From the NCBI RefSeq assembly GCF_033439725.1, contig NW_026944392.1:310001-374000 (forward strand): DNA of 64,000 bases, read 5' to 3'. A program made the translations under genes and the position numbers. This stretch comes from Neurospora tetraspora. Lineage: Eukaryota > Ascomycota > Sordariomycetes > Sordariales > Sordariaceae. Position 1 is the first letter of the stretch; each line of letters opens with the position of its first letter. Shown here in pieces: positions 13,803-23,795 of the stretch. The notes below the pieces were generated by a model, which was not told the origin of the DNA, did not search any database, and saw only the letters and a program-made list of their open reading frames with translations.

Positions 13803-15784
13803 ATGCTCTATCGTCAACTCAGCAAGCTCGCCGTCGTCGGCGAGAGGTCGGAGGCCCCCAAGGCCAACCAATCTCGACTTCGACGTCCAACCCCATACTC
13901 GATCGAGCACTATCGACATGAAGGAGTGCGCGCCTCCAAAGACGACAATCCTCCGGTCGACTCGCCGAGAGGCAGATCACAATCATCGACATGGACGCCT
14001 ACTCGCACCCGGGCTCCCACCCCCCATCCCAGTGCCACCAAGTCGCGCCGCAGAGAGGAGGAGAAAACTGTTCAGTGGACGGATTCGTTAGAGCAGGAGT
14101 CGCCCGTGCAGAAGAGCGTTCCAGCGACCGCATTATCGGAGAGAAAATCGGCCATGAAAAGGCAGACAACAACCGAGCAAAAGGAAGCAAGCTTCACAGA
14201 GAAAGAGGAGGATCGACCCGACAATTCGTCAGAAGAACCAGCCATGCCGAAGACTGATGAGGAAGCGACATTAACGGAGGCCCAGCCTCGTGCCCTGCGT
14301 CGAGACAGGCGCTCTTCGATCCCTAGACAAAAGTTCATTGTCTCGAGGAACATATCGAAGCCAATTGCTCTTCCTTCAACCGTTCCGAATCGACCACCCA
14401 GCCCCCTTATTCCCCAAGCAGTCCCTGCGCCATTACGCCTTTCCCAACGCCGGCACCGGGGCCAAGCCATTTCTTCATCAGCTTCTGCAGCTGCAGTTAC
14501 GGTAAGACAACGCAAAATCCCCAGAAGACGGACCACGCTGACCAGAAACAGTCATCAAAGGCCAGATATGACCACCAACCCGTCTCAAAAGCGACACGCG
14601 ACTTCTCGTTTGACGACAAGCCGGAAGCCATTACCGTCAGCTTCGGCTCCGCCCACCAGAGTCACGAATCCAACACAACCAAGGACCGTTCGGTGTCCTC
14701 TCAGCCACCCTCGTACCTGCAGATGAAACCCAAGCGCAGCGGTACCACCAGGGCCCGTCCAACACCCCCGGAGGCTGTGCGAGAACCAGTTTGCGCGGAA
14801 GATTGCAAAGAGATTAAGCCCGCTGCTTCTCTGCCCAAGTCCTCATCAACCCAGACCTTCGCTACAGCCAAGAGTTTCTGGGCCGAGAAAAGTGCCGGTA
14901 CCAGTGTCAGTGACCGCAATACTTCCCAGTCCAAGTCCACTTCCACTTCCAAGCCTGTCAGTGCCACAGTAGATGTGACTTCCGCTCGCAGTAGTAGTCC
15001 ATCCAAGCCACTGCCCCCCTCAGCTTCCACGTCGTCGTTCTAGTCCGCCAAAAGTTTCTGGAGCGATATCAGTGCCTCGAGCAGTTGTGTGGCTGTTGTG
15101 TCCGGTTATAATTCTGAGACTCCTAAGCCGGCTTTGCCCCGTAATGCTAGGGACTTGCCCAAGACGTTCATGGTGTCGAACTTGTCGAGGTATACGGTGA
15201 ATGGAGGTGGCCGTTCGGGTGAAAAGCGTAGTACCGAGTGTACAAATGGTAATGGTAACGTCAGTGTGTCCTCCGTGTCCGGTTCGTCGACTGCCGTCAT
15301 GGAGAGTTCATCCACGAGCACGAGCTCGTCATCGGCTTTGTCTTATCGCTCAGCCCAAAATGACAAGACCGCCCCTGGGAAAAGGAGCAGCAGCAAGATT
15401 CCATTGCCCAAGCCCCAGGACCATTCCAAGCCTGCCGCTGCTTCATCAGTTAGTGCCGCTTCCAAGAGCTCCACCGATACTTCATCCTACCGCACCGCCA
15501 ACAGCCATCTCAGCGCCACCAGCGCCAGCAACTCCAATACCAGCGCTTCAAACCACATGGCCGCCAACTCTACCTCCATCGAAGCCGAGTACATCCTAAC
15601 CATCCAATCCGACCTGTGGAATGAGATCATGGACTTCTGTCGCTCTGACTCGTCTTCTCTGATGCCAGGAGAGCAGCGGTACTGCGATTGCGACGATTGC
15701 GTCTGGGGAGGGGAGCGAAATGTAGAGGAGTGCAGCACCGTGGCGAGGGTTGGGGAGGGGAAGTGTAGGGCGAGGAGGGAGTAG
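13803..15784 (+). pseudogene. Orphan disordered protein, paralogue A, with in-frame TAG
   Basis: Not a family I recognise. Two exons: 13803-14501 and 14552-15784, split by a 50-nt intron at the position of the paralogue's intron. Exon 2 has an in-frame TAG at 15041-15043 (codon 397 of 643), inside a conserved repeat where paralogue B reads histidine (SSFHAVKNFW against SSF-stop-SAKSFW). The frame then stays open for 247 more codons to a C-terminus clearly homologous to B. Shared features are an RRPTP box, a KTVQW/KTVRW box, PSPLIPQAVPAPLR, ATRDFSF after the intron, repeated AKSFW motifs in serine-rich linkers, and a terminal cysteine module (CDCDDC, CSTVARV, GKCR). The sequence is mostly low-complexity S/T/P/R and probably disordered. 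It could be a recent pseudogene, a truncated 396-aa protein, a readthrough gene or a sequencing error. Confidence 0.6.
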
Positions 15785-16597
15785 GCGGATTGGGAAAGGT
15801 TTCTCGGAGCGTCGAAAGGCGAGGGTAGGATGTACGAGTAGAAAAGAAAATGAAAGTGTGCAAGTCGAGACCTGCCGCTGGAGGGAGGGAGAGATAAGAT
15901 ACGCAGCATGCCTGCCGGGGTTAGCGCAGGGACAACGGCTCTGGATAGAGGAAGCCGCCTGCTGGACGGAAGGAGGAGTTAAAGGTTCTTGATCAGCTGC
16001 AGATAATAAAGCTTGTGATAAAAATATCTCGGTCCGTTTAGCACGTTGATTGATCTGATGTGGTAGCGCAGTGATGATTGATGATGCTGGTTCCTGTAAG
16101 AGGGTGATCCAATCCCGGGCCCTTGGCGGCCTATTACTTCGCTAACAGATGGCTACCAGGAAAGGCGCTAGTTGCGTTAGGTGTGCATCTTATTCCGTTT
16201 TCGTTGTCCGACTATTAATGCCGTCGCGATAAACGCGGATTTTACTCCCCGGGACATGGAAATGAACCTTGATGGATACGGGGCTGAGATGGGTGAGTCT
16301 AATAGGTGATATAATGCCTTATATATAGGTATGATATATTATGTTGAACTCGTTTTCTCATCGAGTGTCTCGCTTGTCTTGAGGGAGGAACTTTCTCTCG
16401 ATCACCACACCTGCTTTTTTCCATATCTGTTCCCTTCGTAACAATATTCCAGCTACAGTAGACGCTCTTTGGGTCACATTGCTCCCTTTCCTATCATTTG
16501 CTTACTCGGGGATATTGACAACACCGTCATGCTCCTGGTACTGCCTGTCCTTGGCCACTGATGGGAGTGGACGGTCACTGTTGTCCCGAATTCTGGT
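15785..16597. other. Intergenic part of duplicated unit A
   Basis: No gene seen. The stretch around 15990-16200 (for example GGTAGCGCAGTGATGAT at 16063-16079, then GCTAACAG) aligns with 19410-19620 downstream of paralogue B, so downstream DNA was part of the tandem duplication. AT-rich TATATATAG at about 16320 begins the upstream region of gene B. Confidence 0.5.
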
Positions 16598-16740
16598 GTT
16601 CATGAACAGTATTGCTGCTCATAGGTTCTCAGCATTTCAGGCAAACAGCAACACCAGTCGCCATGGCGACGGCTGTCCTTGAGGTGAGGCGACCATGGTG
16701 AACGGTGGTGACAGTCAACTTTGGCCATATCCCATGGGTT
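16598..16740 (+). promoter_or_regulatory. Duplicated promoter block, copy B, with 14-bp palindrome
   Basis: Aligns with 13481-13620. It contains GTTCATGAACAGT, the perfect palindrome GTCGCCATGGCGAC (16657-16670), and GGTGGTGACAGTCAAC. The palindrome would suit a dimeric DNA-binding protein. No known factor is assigned. Confidence 0.4.
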
Positions 16741-16923
16741 TCGTGGGTGGGAGAGGCGGTGATGGTTCTCTTCTTGCATCATCATCGCAACACAACCAAG
16801 TGACCTCACACATATAACTCAACCACAACGCCGCAACAGTATTCCACCACAACAAGGTAGCCCCCTTCTCAGCATCAAAATTGTGCAAGATCCACGAGAT
16901 GCTAAGAAGTTGAGAACTGCCAG

Positions 16924-18997
16924 ATGTCCAATCACTTTGACGAGCTGCGCACCGCGCGTAAAGAGGGTCGACCCCTACACCGGTCGGACACCTCGAACCA
17001 GAAGTCCGATCGCTTTCACGAGCTGCGCACCGCACGTAGGGAAGGTCGGCCACTGCATCAGTCGAATACCTCGAAGAAAAGAGACGACCCAACGGAAGAG
17101 CGCCATCCCGGACCTCGATACAGGCGTCCGACTCCGCATCATATCGAACCCTGTCGCGATGAGGGAGTCTCCGAGCCCTACCCCAAAGGCGACAGCCCGC
17201 TGGCCGATGCCTTGAGAGGGAGGTCGAGATCCTCTCCGCCTCCCCGGACCCGGGCGCCAACACCACATCCTCGTGCTTCGGCGCCGCGCATGACGAAGAA
17301 GACGGTACGCTGGGCCGATCCGTTGGAACAACCGACTCCGCGAAAGATAGGATCGGAAGAAAAGGGGAGGGACTCGGAGACACCGGAGAAAGATGAGGAG
17401 GAAACCCCGGAGGAAGACCAGCCCTGTACTTTGCGCCGGTACAGGCCTTTAAGCATCCCGCGACCCAAGCGCAGCGGTTCAGAGCCGGAAGTCTCCAAGC
17501 CGTCCTGTTCCGACCGTCGCCCAACCCCGATCTTCACCATCGAGGTGAAACTGGCGTCTCAAGCTCGCCAATCTCCTCAGCGTTCGCTGAGTCCACTCAT
17601 TCCCCAAGCTATGCCCGCACCCCTGCGCATTTCCCCGATCAAGACGTCTACACGTCGGGTCGCTCATGCCATTCCCTCTTCTTTTTCCGCTCCAGAAGTC
17701 CAGGTAAGATTATCCCTTGTCCCAAAAGAGGATTGACAACGCTAACCTCGTCAATTACCAGACCAAGTCCGCAACCAGAGACTTTTCCTTCGAAGGCCAA
17801 CCCGAAATCATCATCCTCAGTCCAGATCACCGTCGCCCCCATCAATACCTTGTTCCCGAACCCACTCAAGAGAAACATTCCTCATCTCAACCAACTGCCT
17901 TCTCATACTTGAAGGAAAAGCCCAGACGTCCGGGCACCGTCCGTCCCCGTCCGTCCGACGCCAAGCCTGCTTCCGCCGAGCCTGCTTCCACCATGGCCGA
18001 CATCAGCAAACCAGCCCTCCAATCCTCCTCATCAACCTCTTCGTTCCATACCGCCAAGAGTTTCTGGAGTGACATGGACAAAAGCGATAGCAAGAATCGC
18101 GATTCTTCTTCTTCTCCCAAGCCCGTGTCTCCTATCAAGCCAGGTCAACCCCAAGGTGATGTGACTGCTGTCTTTGATCGTGTCTCAAGTAGTCCATCCA
18201 AGGCCGCTGCTTCCAAGATCCCGATACCCAGCTCGGCGTCCAGCTCGTCCTTCCACGCCGTCAAGAACTTTTGGAACGGGATCAGTGGCAGTAGCAGTTG
18301 TGGTGCTATCGTTGACGGTTCAGAGGATGTGAAGCCTGTTTTTGGTCCCTCTGCTGTTGCTGATCGTGTGGGGGTGTTTAAGACGTCCAAGGTGGCGGAG
18401 TTGTCCGGGTATACGGTGAATAAGCCCGTGAATGGCCCCGTCAATGTCCGAAGCAGCATCACCAGGATTCCCATATCGTGCTCCGAGGCTGGTTCCGTGG
18501 GTCGCGATGTATCCAAGTCCAAGTCCAAGATACCAGTATCTTCCACTTTTTCCTACCACGTAACGAAGACTCAGCAAAGCCGTTATGTCCCTCTTCGTGC
18601 TGTCAGTGGTGATAGTGCTTCCCGGTCTAGCTTGAAGCCCTCAGCCGATCCTACTTCATCCCTGAGCGGCATATCCAGCTCCTCATCCTACCGCACAGCG
18701 AAAAGCCATCCCAACAACGGCAGCAATAGTGACGCTTCCGCTTTTGCTTCCGGTCCCAAGATGACAAGCACGGCCTTAACCACCGCCATCCTTTCAAGCA
18801 ACGACTCAGCGCGAGCCGAGGACACACCCTCCCTCCAGTCGCAGCTATGGAACGATGTGATGAATCTCTGCATTTCGGAGTCGTCTTCATGCCCGCAGTA
18901 CAGCGACTGCGATGATTGTATCTGGTCCGGTCAAGAGGGAGTTGATCGCTGCAGCACGGTGGCGCGTGTTGACGATGGGAAGTGTAGGGGGCGGTAA
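16924..18997 (+). CDS. Orphan disordered protein, paralogue B
   Basis: Not a family I recognise. Exons 16924-17703 and 17762-18997 (intron 58 nt, branch-like GCTAAC) give 671 aa. It is the intact-looking copy of the gene at 13803. Residues 6-57 hold two copies of a 26-residue repeat around ELRTAR-EGRPLH (78-nt period). After the intron come ATRDFSF-like sequence, AKSFW-type motifs in serine-rich linkers (TAKSFWSDM, AVKNFWNGI, then the diverged TAKSHPNN), an LSGYTVN box shared with A, and a cysteine-rich C-terminus (DCDDCIW, CSTVARV, GKCRGR). No signal peptide or membrane segment is visible. An upstream ATGCT at about 16899, which may match the start of A, runs into TGA after four codons, so I use the ATG at 16924. 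Composition suggests disorder with a small folded C-terminal module. Confidence 0.7.
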
Positions 18998-20016
18998 ACG
19001 GTCGAACAAAGGGAAGGCGGGTGGAACAGAACAGAACTCGAGAAGAACAATAATCGATGGTATGAATGGTCGCTCGCGGTTTACGGGGTCAAGGTTCGCC
19101 GTTTCGGTCGTTTCGGTCGTCAGGAAGTCGGTCGCGCGATTCGTGGACTGCAGTGGAGGATTGGTTCGTCTGGGACTAGGGAAATGTCAGCGTATTTGGA
19201 AGAATCAGAGCCGGAGAAGGAAAGGAAAGATGGGACGGACTGTTCACGGAAGAGTGTAGAGTCATGTACATCGGCCGGAAGAGATGCCTGCCGGTGATGA
19301 TGAGGGGAACCGGGAAGGAGCAAGTTCTGGAACTGGTGGGCGGTGGCACCTGTGGTCGACCCGGGAACTTGGGTCAAGTTCGGATGGAAAGAAGGAATAT
19401 TCCAAGTAACTGCAGATGATAAAGTTCGGGGTGAAGTCCTCCAGGTTCGGTTTATCGTGTGGATTGTGATTTGATGTGATAGCGCAGTGATGATGATATC
19501 CTGATGATGCTGCCTCGGCTGTTCCCGTTAGAGGGTAATCCACTTGCTTGCCTTGGTAGCCTGTTACTTTGCTAACAGCTGTACACGCAAACCTGTGTTA
19601 AGCATGTTAGTTGCACATCTCATTCCTGCATCCTCCGCACTGTCCTGCACCCACTACCTTTCTCCGTGCGTCCACCGGGGCGACGGCTTGGCCTTTACGA
19701 TCAAAAACATGGATGATTGCTCTTGCTCAACTTTTCGTTGACACATCACCTTCCTCTCCGTTGTATCTTCCTACAACTACCTTTGCTATTTGTGATCATA
19801 AGCAACATAACACGCAATCCTCCCTTCCTCATTCAATGTCTTCCTTCTCAACCTTACGGAAGAGCGTCCTGATGGTTTCCAGGGCCAATAGATCTGTGAC
19901 TCAGACTGACATGGTCGGTAGACTCACCAAGGTTTTCAGGCCGCGATGTTTAAAAGCCCAGGGGTCTACTCCATCTCCATCTCCATGTCTCCTTATTCAA
20001 CTCACTCATCGTCAAG
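18998..20016. other. Intergenic, second copy of duplicated downstream DNA
   Basis: No credible gene. 19410-19620 matches 15990-16200 (shared TAGCGCAGTGATGAT and GCTAACAG). A TTTCGGTCGTTTCGGTCGT tandem lies near 19102. From about 19640 the sequence is the CT-rich leader of the next gene. Confidence 0.45.
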
Positions 20017-20361
20017 ATGTGTACCGCAATAATGATCCTACACACAATCTGCACCCACCACACCCGCCGCCGCGAACCCTGCTTCTTTGCCTCGGGCCAC
20101 TGGACCGAGAAGCTCACCATCCCCAACGCCCCCAAAAATATCGTGGCTACTCTCAAGACTCCCGGGGCTTGTAATTGGAAGCTGGACATTGTCGATCGGA
20201 TTGAGTTTGGCTATTGCTCGTTGTGCCTGGGGACGGTGGAGGTCAACGTTTGGTTGAAGTATGAAGAGAGGGATTTTGAGGGCGCTCAAGAGATGGAAGA
20301 TGTGGCGGGTAGTGGGAGTGTGTGGGGTTGTTTGGGAGATGGTAGGAGGGGATGGATTTGA
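20017..20361 (+). CDS. Small MC/C-H module protein, member 1
   Basis: An intronless 114-codon frame. I do not know the function. The N-terminal half has the cysteine/histidine layout seen in three other genes of this window: Met-Cys start, a second Cys-x-His near residues 12-14 (ICTHH), internal cysteines, and a closing GYCSLC (C-x2-C). The spacing is compatible with a small metal-binding fold, but that is inference. The tail is acidic and then glycine-rich, without the long disordered extension of the member at 29586. The start is fixed by the conserved MC. No signal peptide is visible, so it is probably intracellular. Confidence 0.55.
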   Translation: MCTAIMILHTICTHHTRRREPCFFASGHWTEKLTIPNAPKNIVATLKTPGACNWKLDIVDRIEFGYCSLCLGTVEVNVWLKYEERDFEGAQEMEDVAGSGSVWGCLGDGRRGWI

Positions 20362-21049
20362 TGACAGTAGCGCAATTCACTTGAAGCCTACCTCTACAAC
20401 ATTTGTGCACCATGAAGCCCAACTATGAACCTTGTTACCCTGGATTTGAAAATCATTATATACTTCGTACTTGTCTCAACGCTTCCGTAGGTTTCCTGGT
20501 CTTCAAGATCTTACCGAGTGTCTCCCTAGGTATGTTGCTCATCCATGCAGATCACCCGTGCTCCATGTTGGGGACTTCGTTCAGGACTGAACCGAGCTAA
20601 TCTCTTCCAGTGCCAAACTAACTGCTCTACGGAAAACAGCAGTCTGCTCAGGTTCTTCCCGTGTAGCGGTTGGCTGCCCGCCTAGTGTGGGTCAACGACT
20701 CAACGTGCCGCCAGCATATCATCTGAAGTGACGGCGATGCCCAAGGCTCGTTAACACTAAGACACTGAAGGCGGCAACGGCCGTGCGAGGAGCGGTCAAT
20801 CTGGCAACAATGCATTTGCAGTCATGGACAGAGGGCCATTACCATTCACCCGCAGGCGAAGGTCGGCTTTCGATCCGGATGAGAATATGGCGCGGGGCAC
20901 CAAGGTGCAATATCCCATGACCCGACTTCACCCTTCTTACTTCAGCACCACCACAAAACAGCGATTTTGAGCGACAGTCCGCAACTAGCACATTCCCTAC
21001 CAACCAGTAACCCGGGAATCCAGGAATCGTTCCTGTGATCTTCTTGAAG
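20362..21049. other. Intergenic between two module genes
   Basis: No credible gene. Short overlapping frames only. ACCATTCACCCGCAGGCGA near 20842 resembles the 17-bp tandem CCATTCACCGGCAG(G/A)CGA at about 22567-22602. Otherwise nothing stands out. Confidence 0.4.
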
Positions 21050-21455
21050 ATGTGCTTCACCATCCACAAAACCTACACCATTTGTGGCCACAGCACGTCT
21101 CAGGAGTGGTTGTACAAGGTGGGCGCCCAAAAGAAGTTCAAACGCCAGTTTGGATTCAAGGGTGCCCGGGTCAATCGACCCGTTACTTGTCCAAGCCCAA
21201 GGAAGGACAAGAAGAAAATTCAGTTTGGCTTCTGCGATCGTTGCGTAGATCGTCGAAAGGCCGTGGAGAAGGCACGTGCCTGAAGAGAACATGGTGAGTT
21301 CCATCCTCGTAGCTTCCTTCCCGTATTCCTTCTTGATCAAGGACTTTCTAACCGCGATGATACATCTAGGCAAAGAGTGCGGTCTCCGAAAGACACGCCA
21401 CGACGAGCGGATCCCAAAGAGCAAAGATTTGAACCATTTGAAAGAGAATAAATAA
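21050..21455 (+). CDS. Small MC/CGH module protein, member 2, with a possible second exon
   Basis: The frame from 21050 ends at a TGA (21281-21283), giving 77 aa. It carries the module: MCF-x7-ICGHS, internal CPSP, and GFCDRC at the end, in the same order as the protein at 29586. Ten bases past the TGA is a strong donor (ATG|GTGAGTTCC, 21294) with a CTAAC branch site and acceptor at 21369. The exon after it (21370-21455) continues in the original frame for about 28 codons of basic sequence before TAA. A weaker donor 18 nt upstream (GTGCCT, 21276) would remove the TGA in frame and join the two parts. So this is a 77-aa protein with a 3'-UTR intron, a spliced longer protein, or a gene broken by one nonsense codon. 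Function unknown; a metal-binding module is an inference from cysteine spacing. Confidence 0.55.
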
Positions 21456-22787
21456 TGGATTGATCAGCGGGGTCAAGCGCAACTCCAGACACAATCGCAG
21501 GCTTCGACCCCAACACCAAGCCATGAAAGAAGACGATCATACGCCTACGAACTTCCGCCCCTACAGCAACCTGACGACGCTTTCTGGATAGCAAAGATGC
21601 TGCATCGTCGCTGGCCACGAGCCTTATCAGCTGGACTACATTGACGAGGACATATTGCCGCAACTTTCCACTATCATCATAACACAGGCAGACAACTCGA
21701 TTGCCATTCGGCGGAAACTGCACGGCGGCTGGGGTTAGGGGGGGCGATTTACAAACTTCCTAAGCCCGCGGTTCCTACCCATGGCTTGGGCAGAGCTGCA
21801 CAGTTCCCGAGGAAGAAGAGGATGGTGACGCCTACGGGTTTGGTAAAAAGCTGGAGGAGAAGGAGTTATTGGTTGATGAAGAATGGGGCATGGGGATGGT
21901 TGGATAGGGGGCCCTTGAGCTCGCATGGGGACACCGGGGATAAACCGTCACTGTCATGGTGTTGACGACAAGCTTACGAAGCCCTGGATACAACATGAAG
22001 AGAAGCAGGGGCAGATAGAGGTATCTATATGGGAACAGACATTGGAGAAAAAGTCGTGGACAACATGGTGTCTGATGGTGATGGAATAACTTCGTGCACA
22101 TCCGAGTCCCAGGACAACGTAGACATTCTTCCTCCTTGACTTACCTACAGCAGAACCTCGAGAAATCCAAAGTCGGAGGATGGAGAAAAGTTCCTTTTAT
22201 CGTCAGGCATATGCCCGACTACAGCATGCAGATAGGTGCATGCGCCGACATATAGGCCCGCCCAGTTGGTGAGAACTCTACAATATTGGCCACCGCCGAA
22301 CCCTGCGTGCGTTTAGATGCACAGGCTTGAATTTCCTCCTTCCGCTGTTCATGCATTGCATCTTGCGGCTTTGGAATTCCCCATCTTAAATATTCATTCG
22401 AGATACTTCCTGTCATACTTTCATGCCAGAATCGGATCAAAATAACCACCTGGGACCTCTGACTCACGAAAGGTGATCTTGTTCAGTGTTTAAACCGGGA
22501 AGGCGAGAACAGAACCTTGAAACTGAACGATTCTGTGCAGACCAAATATCCCATCCGGAGTTCAATCCATTCACCGGCAGGCGACCATTCACCGGCAGAC
22601 GACCGTCAACCTGATAGCCATGGGATTTTAAGTCGGAACCCCAATCCGAACTTCCTACTTAATCCTTCTCTCAACCACAACACAACACAGTCAATTCAAC
22701 TTACCTCCAAAACGCTGGGATCAACCTTCTTTTTTCCAAACACATCCAACCATTTTCTCTACCTCAAAAAAACCATCCTCGCCAAAG
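21456..22787. other. Intergenic, with a short 17-bp tandem
   Basis: No credible gene. The minus-strand frame at 21337-21723 overlaps the likely spliced exon on the plus strand. A 17-bp unit, CCATTCACCGGCAG(G/A)CGA, is repeated twice at about 22567-22602. From 22640 the sequence is the CA- and CT-rich leader of the next gene. Confidence 0.4.
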
Positions 22788-23795
22788 ATGTCGCCTCCCA
22801 AGCATTCACTACCGATCGCCCACTGGGCTGCTATCCTCCAGCAAGCCCGCATTGAGCTTGAGCTTTTGTCCGGCGAGGTCAGTAAGCATCCTATTGCCCA
22901 GTGCAAATCAGACTCCTCCTCGTTAATCAGTAGTCAACTAACTCCACGAGGAAAACAGACATTCACCCTCCCCGACGAGACTCCCTGGTCGGTTGTCGTC
23001 AAGAAGAAGGGTAAGAAGAGCAAAAGGAAGGACAAGAAGAAGGACACAAAGAAGATTGGCAAACGGCCCGCACCCGACAAGGTCAGTGAACATCCTGTTG
23101 TCAAGTGGGAATCGTAGTCCACGACTTCCACCAGCAGTCAGTCAGCTAATGGCGACAAATAGTCTACCTCACCTTCCATTCACGACAACCTCGAGAAATC
23201 CGTCACCTGGCATACCAGGGATGTGATGAAGCGGAGAACCACGTGGAATCATAAGAAGAAGCGGGTGTACACCTACACCTCCTTGCCCAAAGACTTCGAC
23301 ATCTATGAAGACACCAAGGCCCTATCCAAGGCCGAAAAGCACTGGATTATCAGCGGCCACCGATTTCACCCGCAGCACGGACTAGAGCCAATACCCGAGA
23401 AGAGCAAGCTCTCCTTGACAAAGCCCAGGTTGCCCAGGGTCGACCCGATCCCACACCAGCGACGGGGTCCAGTGGCGGTTGTCCCTGCACCCATTACGAC
23501 CGGGAAGTCGCTCTGGTCGCAGGTGGCTGCCAAGCCAGCCGTGCCCAAAGTGCCGGTTAAGCCACCCGTCACTAAGCCATCTTTTGCCAAAGTCTCGGCT
23601 AAGCCACCCGTGACTAAGCCGGCGGCCGTGTCCGAAGTCCCGGCCAAGGCACCCGCCGTCACGCTCAAGAAGAAGATGCCGCCAACTTTGGGCGTTCCGG
23701 CCTCGAAAGTGTCCCCAGTTCCAGCTGCGACACCCAAGCTGCCAAAGCTTCCTTCCGTCGACTCGACCCTCCGTCGGCAGGGCCTCGGCATTTGA
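22788..23795 (+). CDS. Orphan basic protein with duplicated intron/exon unit
   Basis: Not recognised. Three exons: 22788-22877, 22959-23081 and 23163-23795, 281 aa, all introns phase 0. Both introns are exactly 81 nt and alignable (GTCAGTAAGCATCCTATTG against GTCAGTGAACATCCTGTTG), which points to tandem duplication of an intron-plus-exon unit. Both contain a CTAA branch-like site. Exon 2 encodes a very lysine-rich stretch (VKKKGKKSKRKDKKK) that could be a nuclear localisation signal. Exon 3 has a compact region rich in aromatic and charged residues (SVTWHTRDV ... KHWIISGHRFHP) and then Pro/Lys/Val repeats (KPPVTKPS, KPPVTKPA). The frame also stays partly open through intron 1, so an unspliced form cannot be excluded. 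Confidence 0.6.

Noticed and set aside
21337-21723. A 128-codon minus frame
   Set aside because: Overlaps the probable intron and second exon of the plus-strand module gene; no domain.
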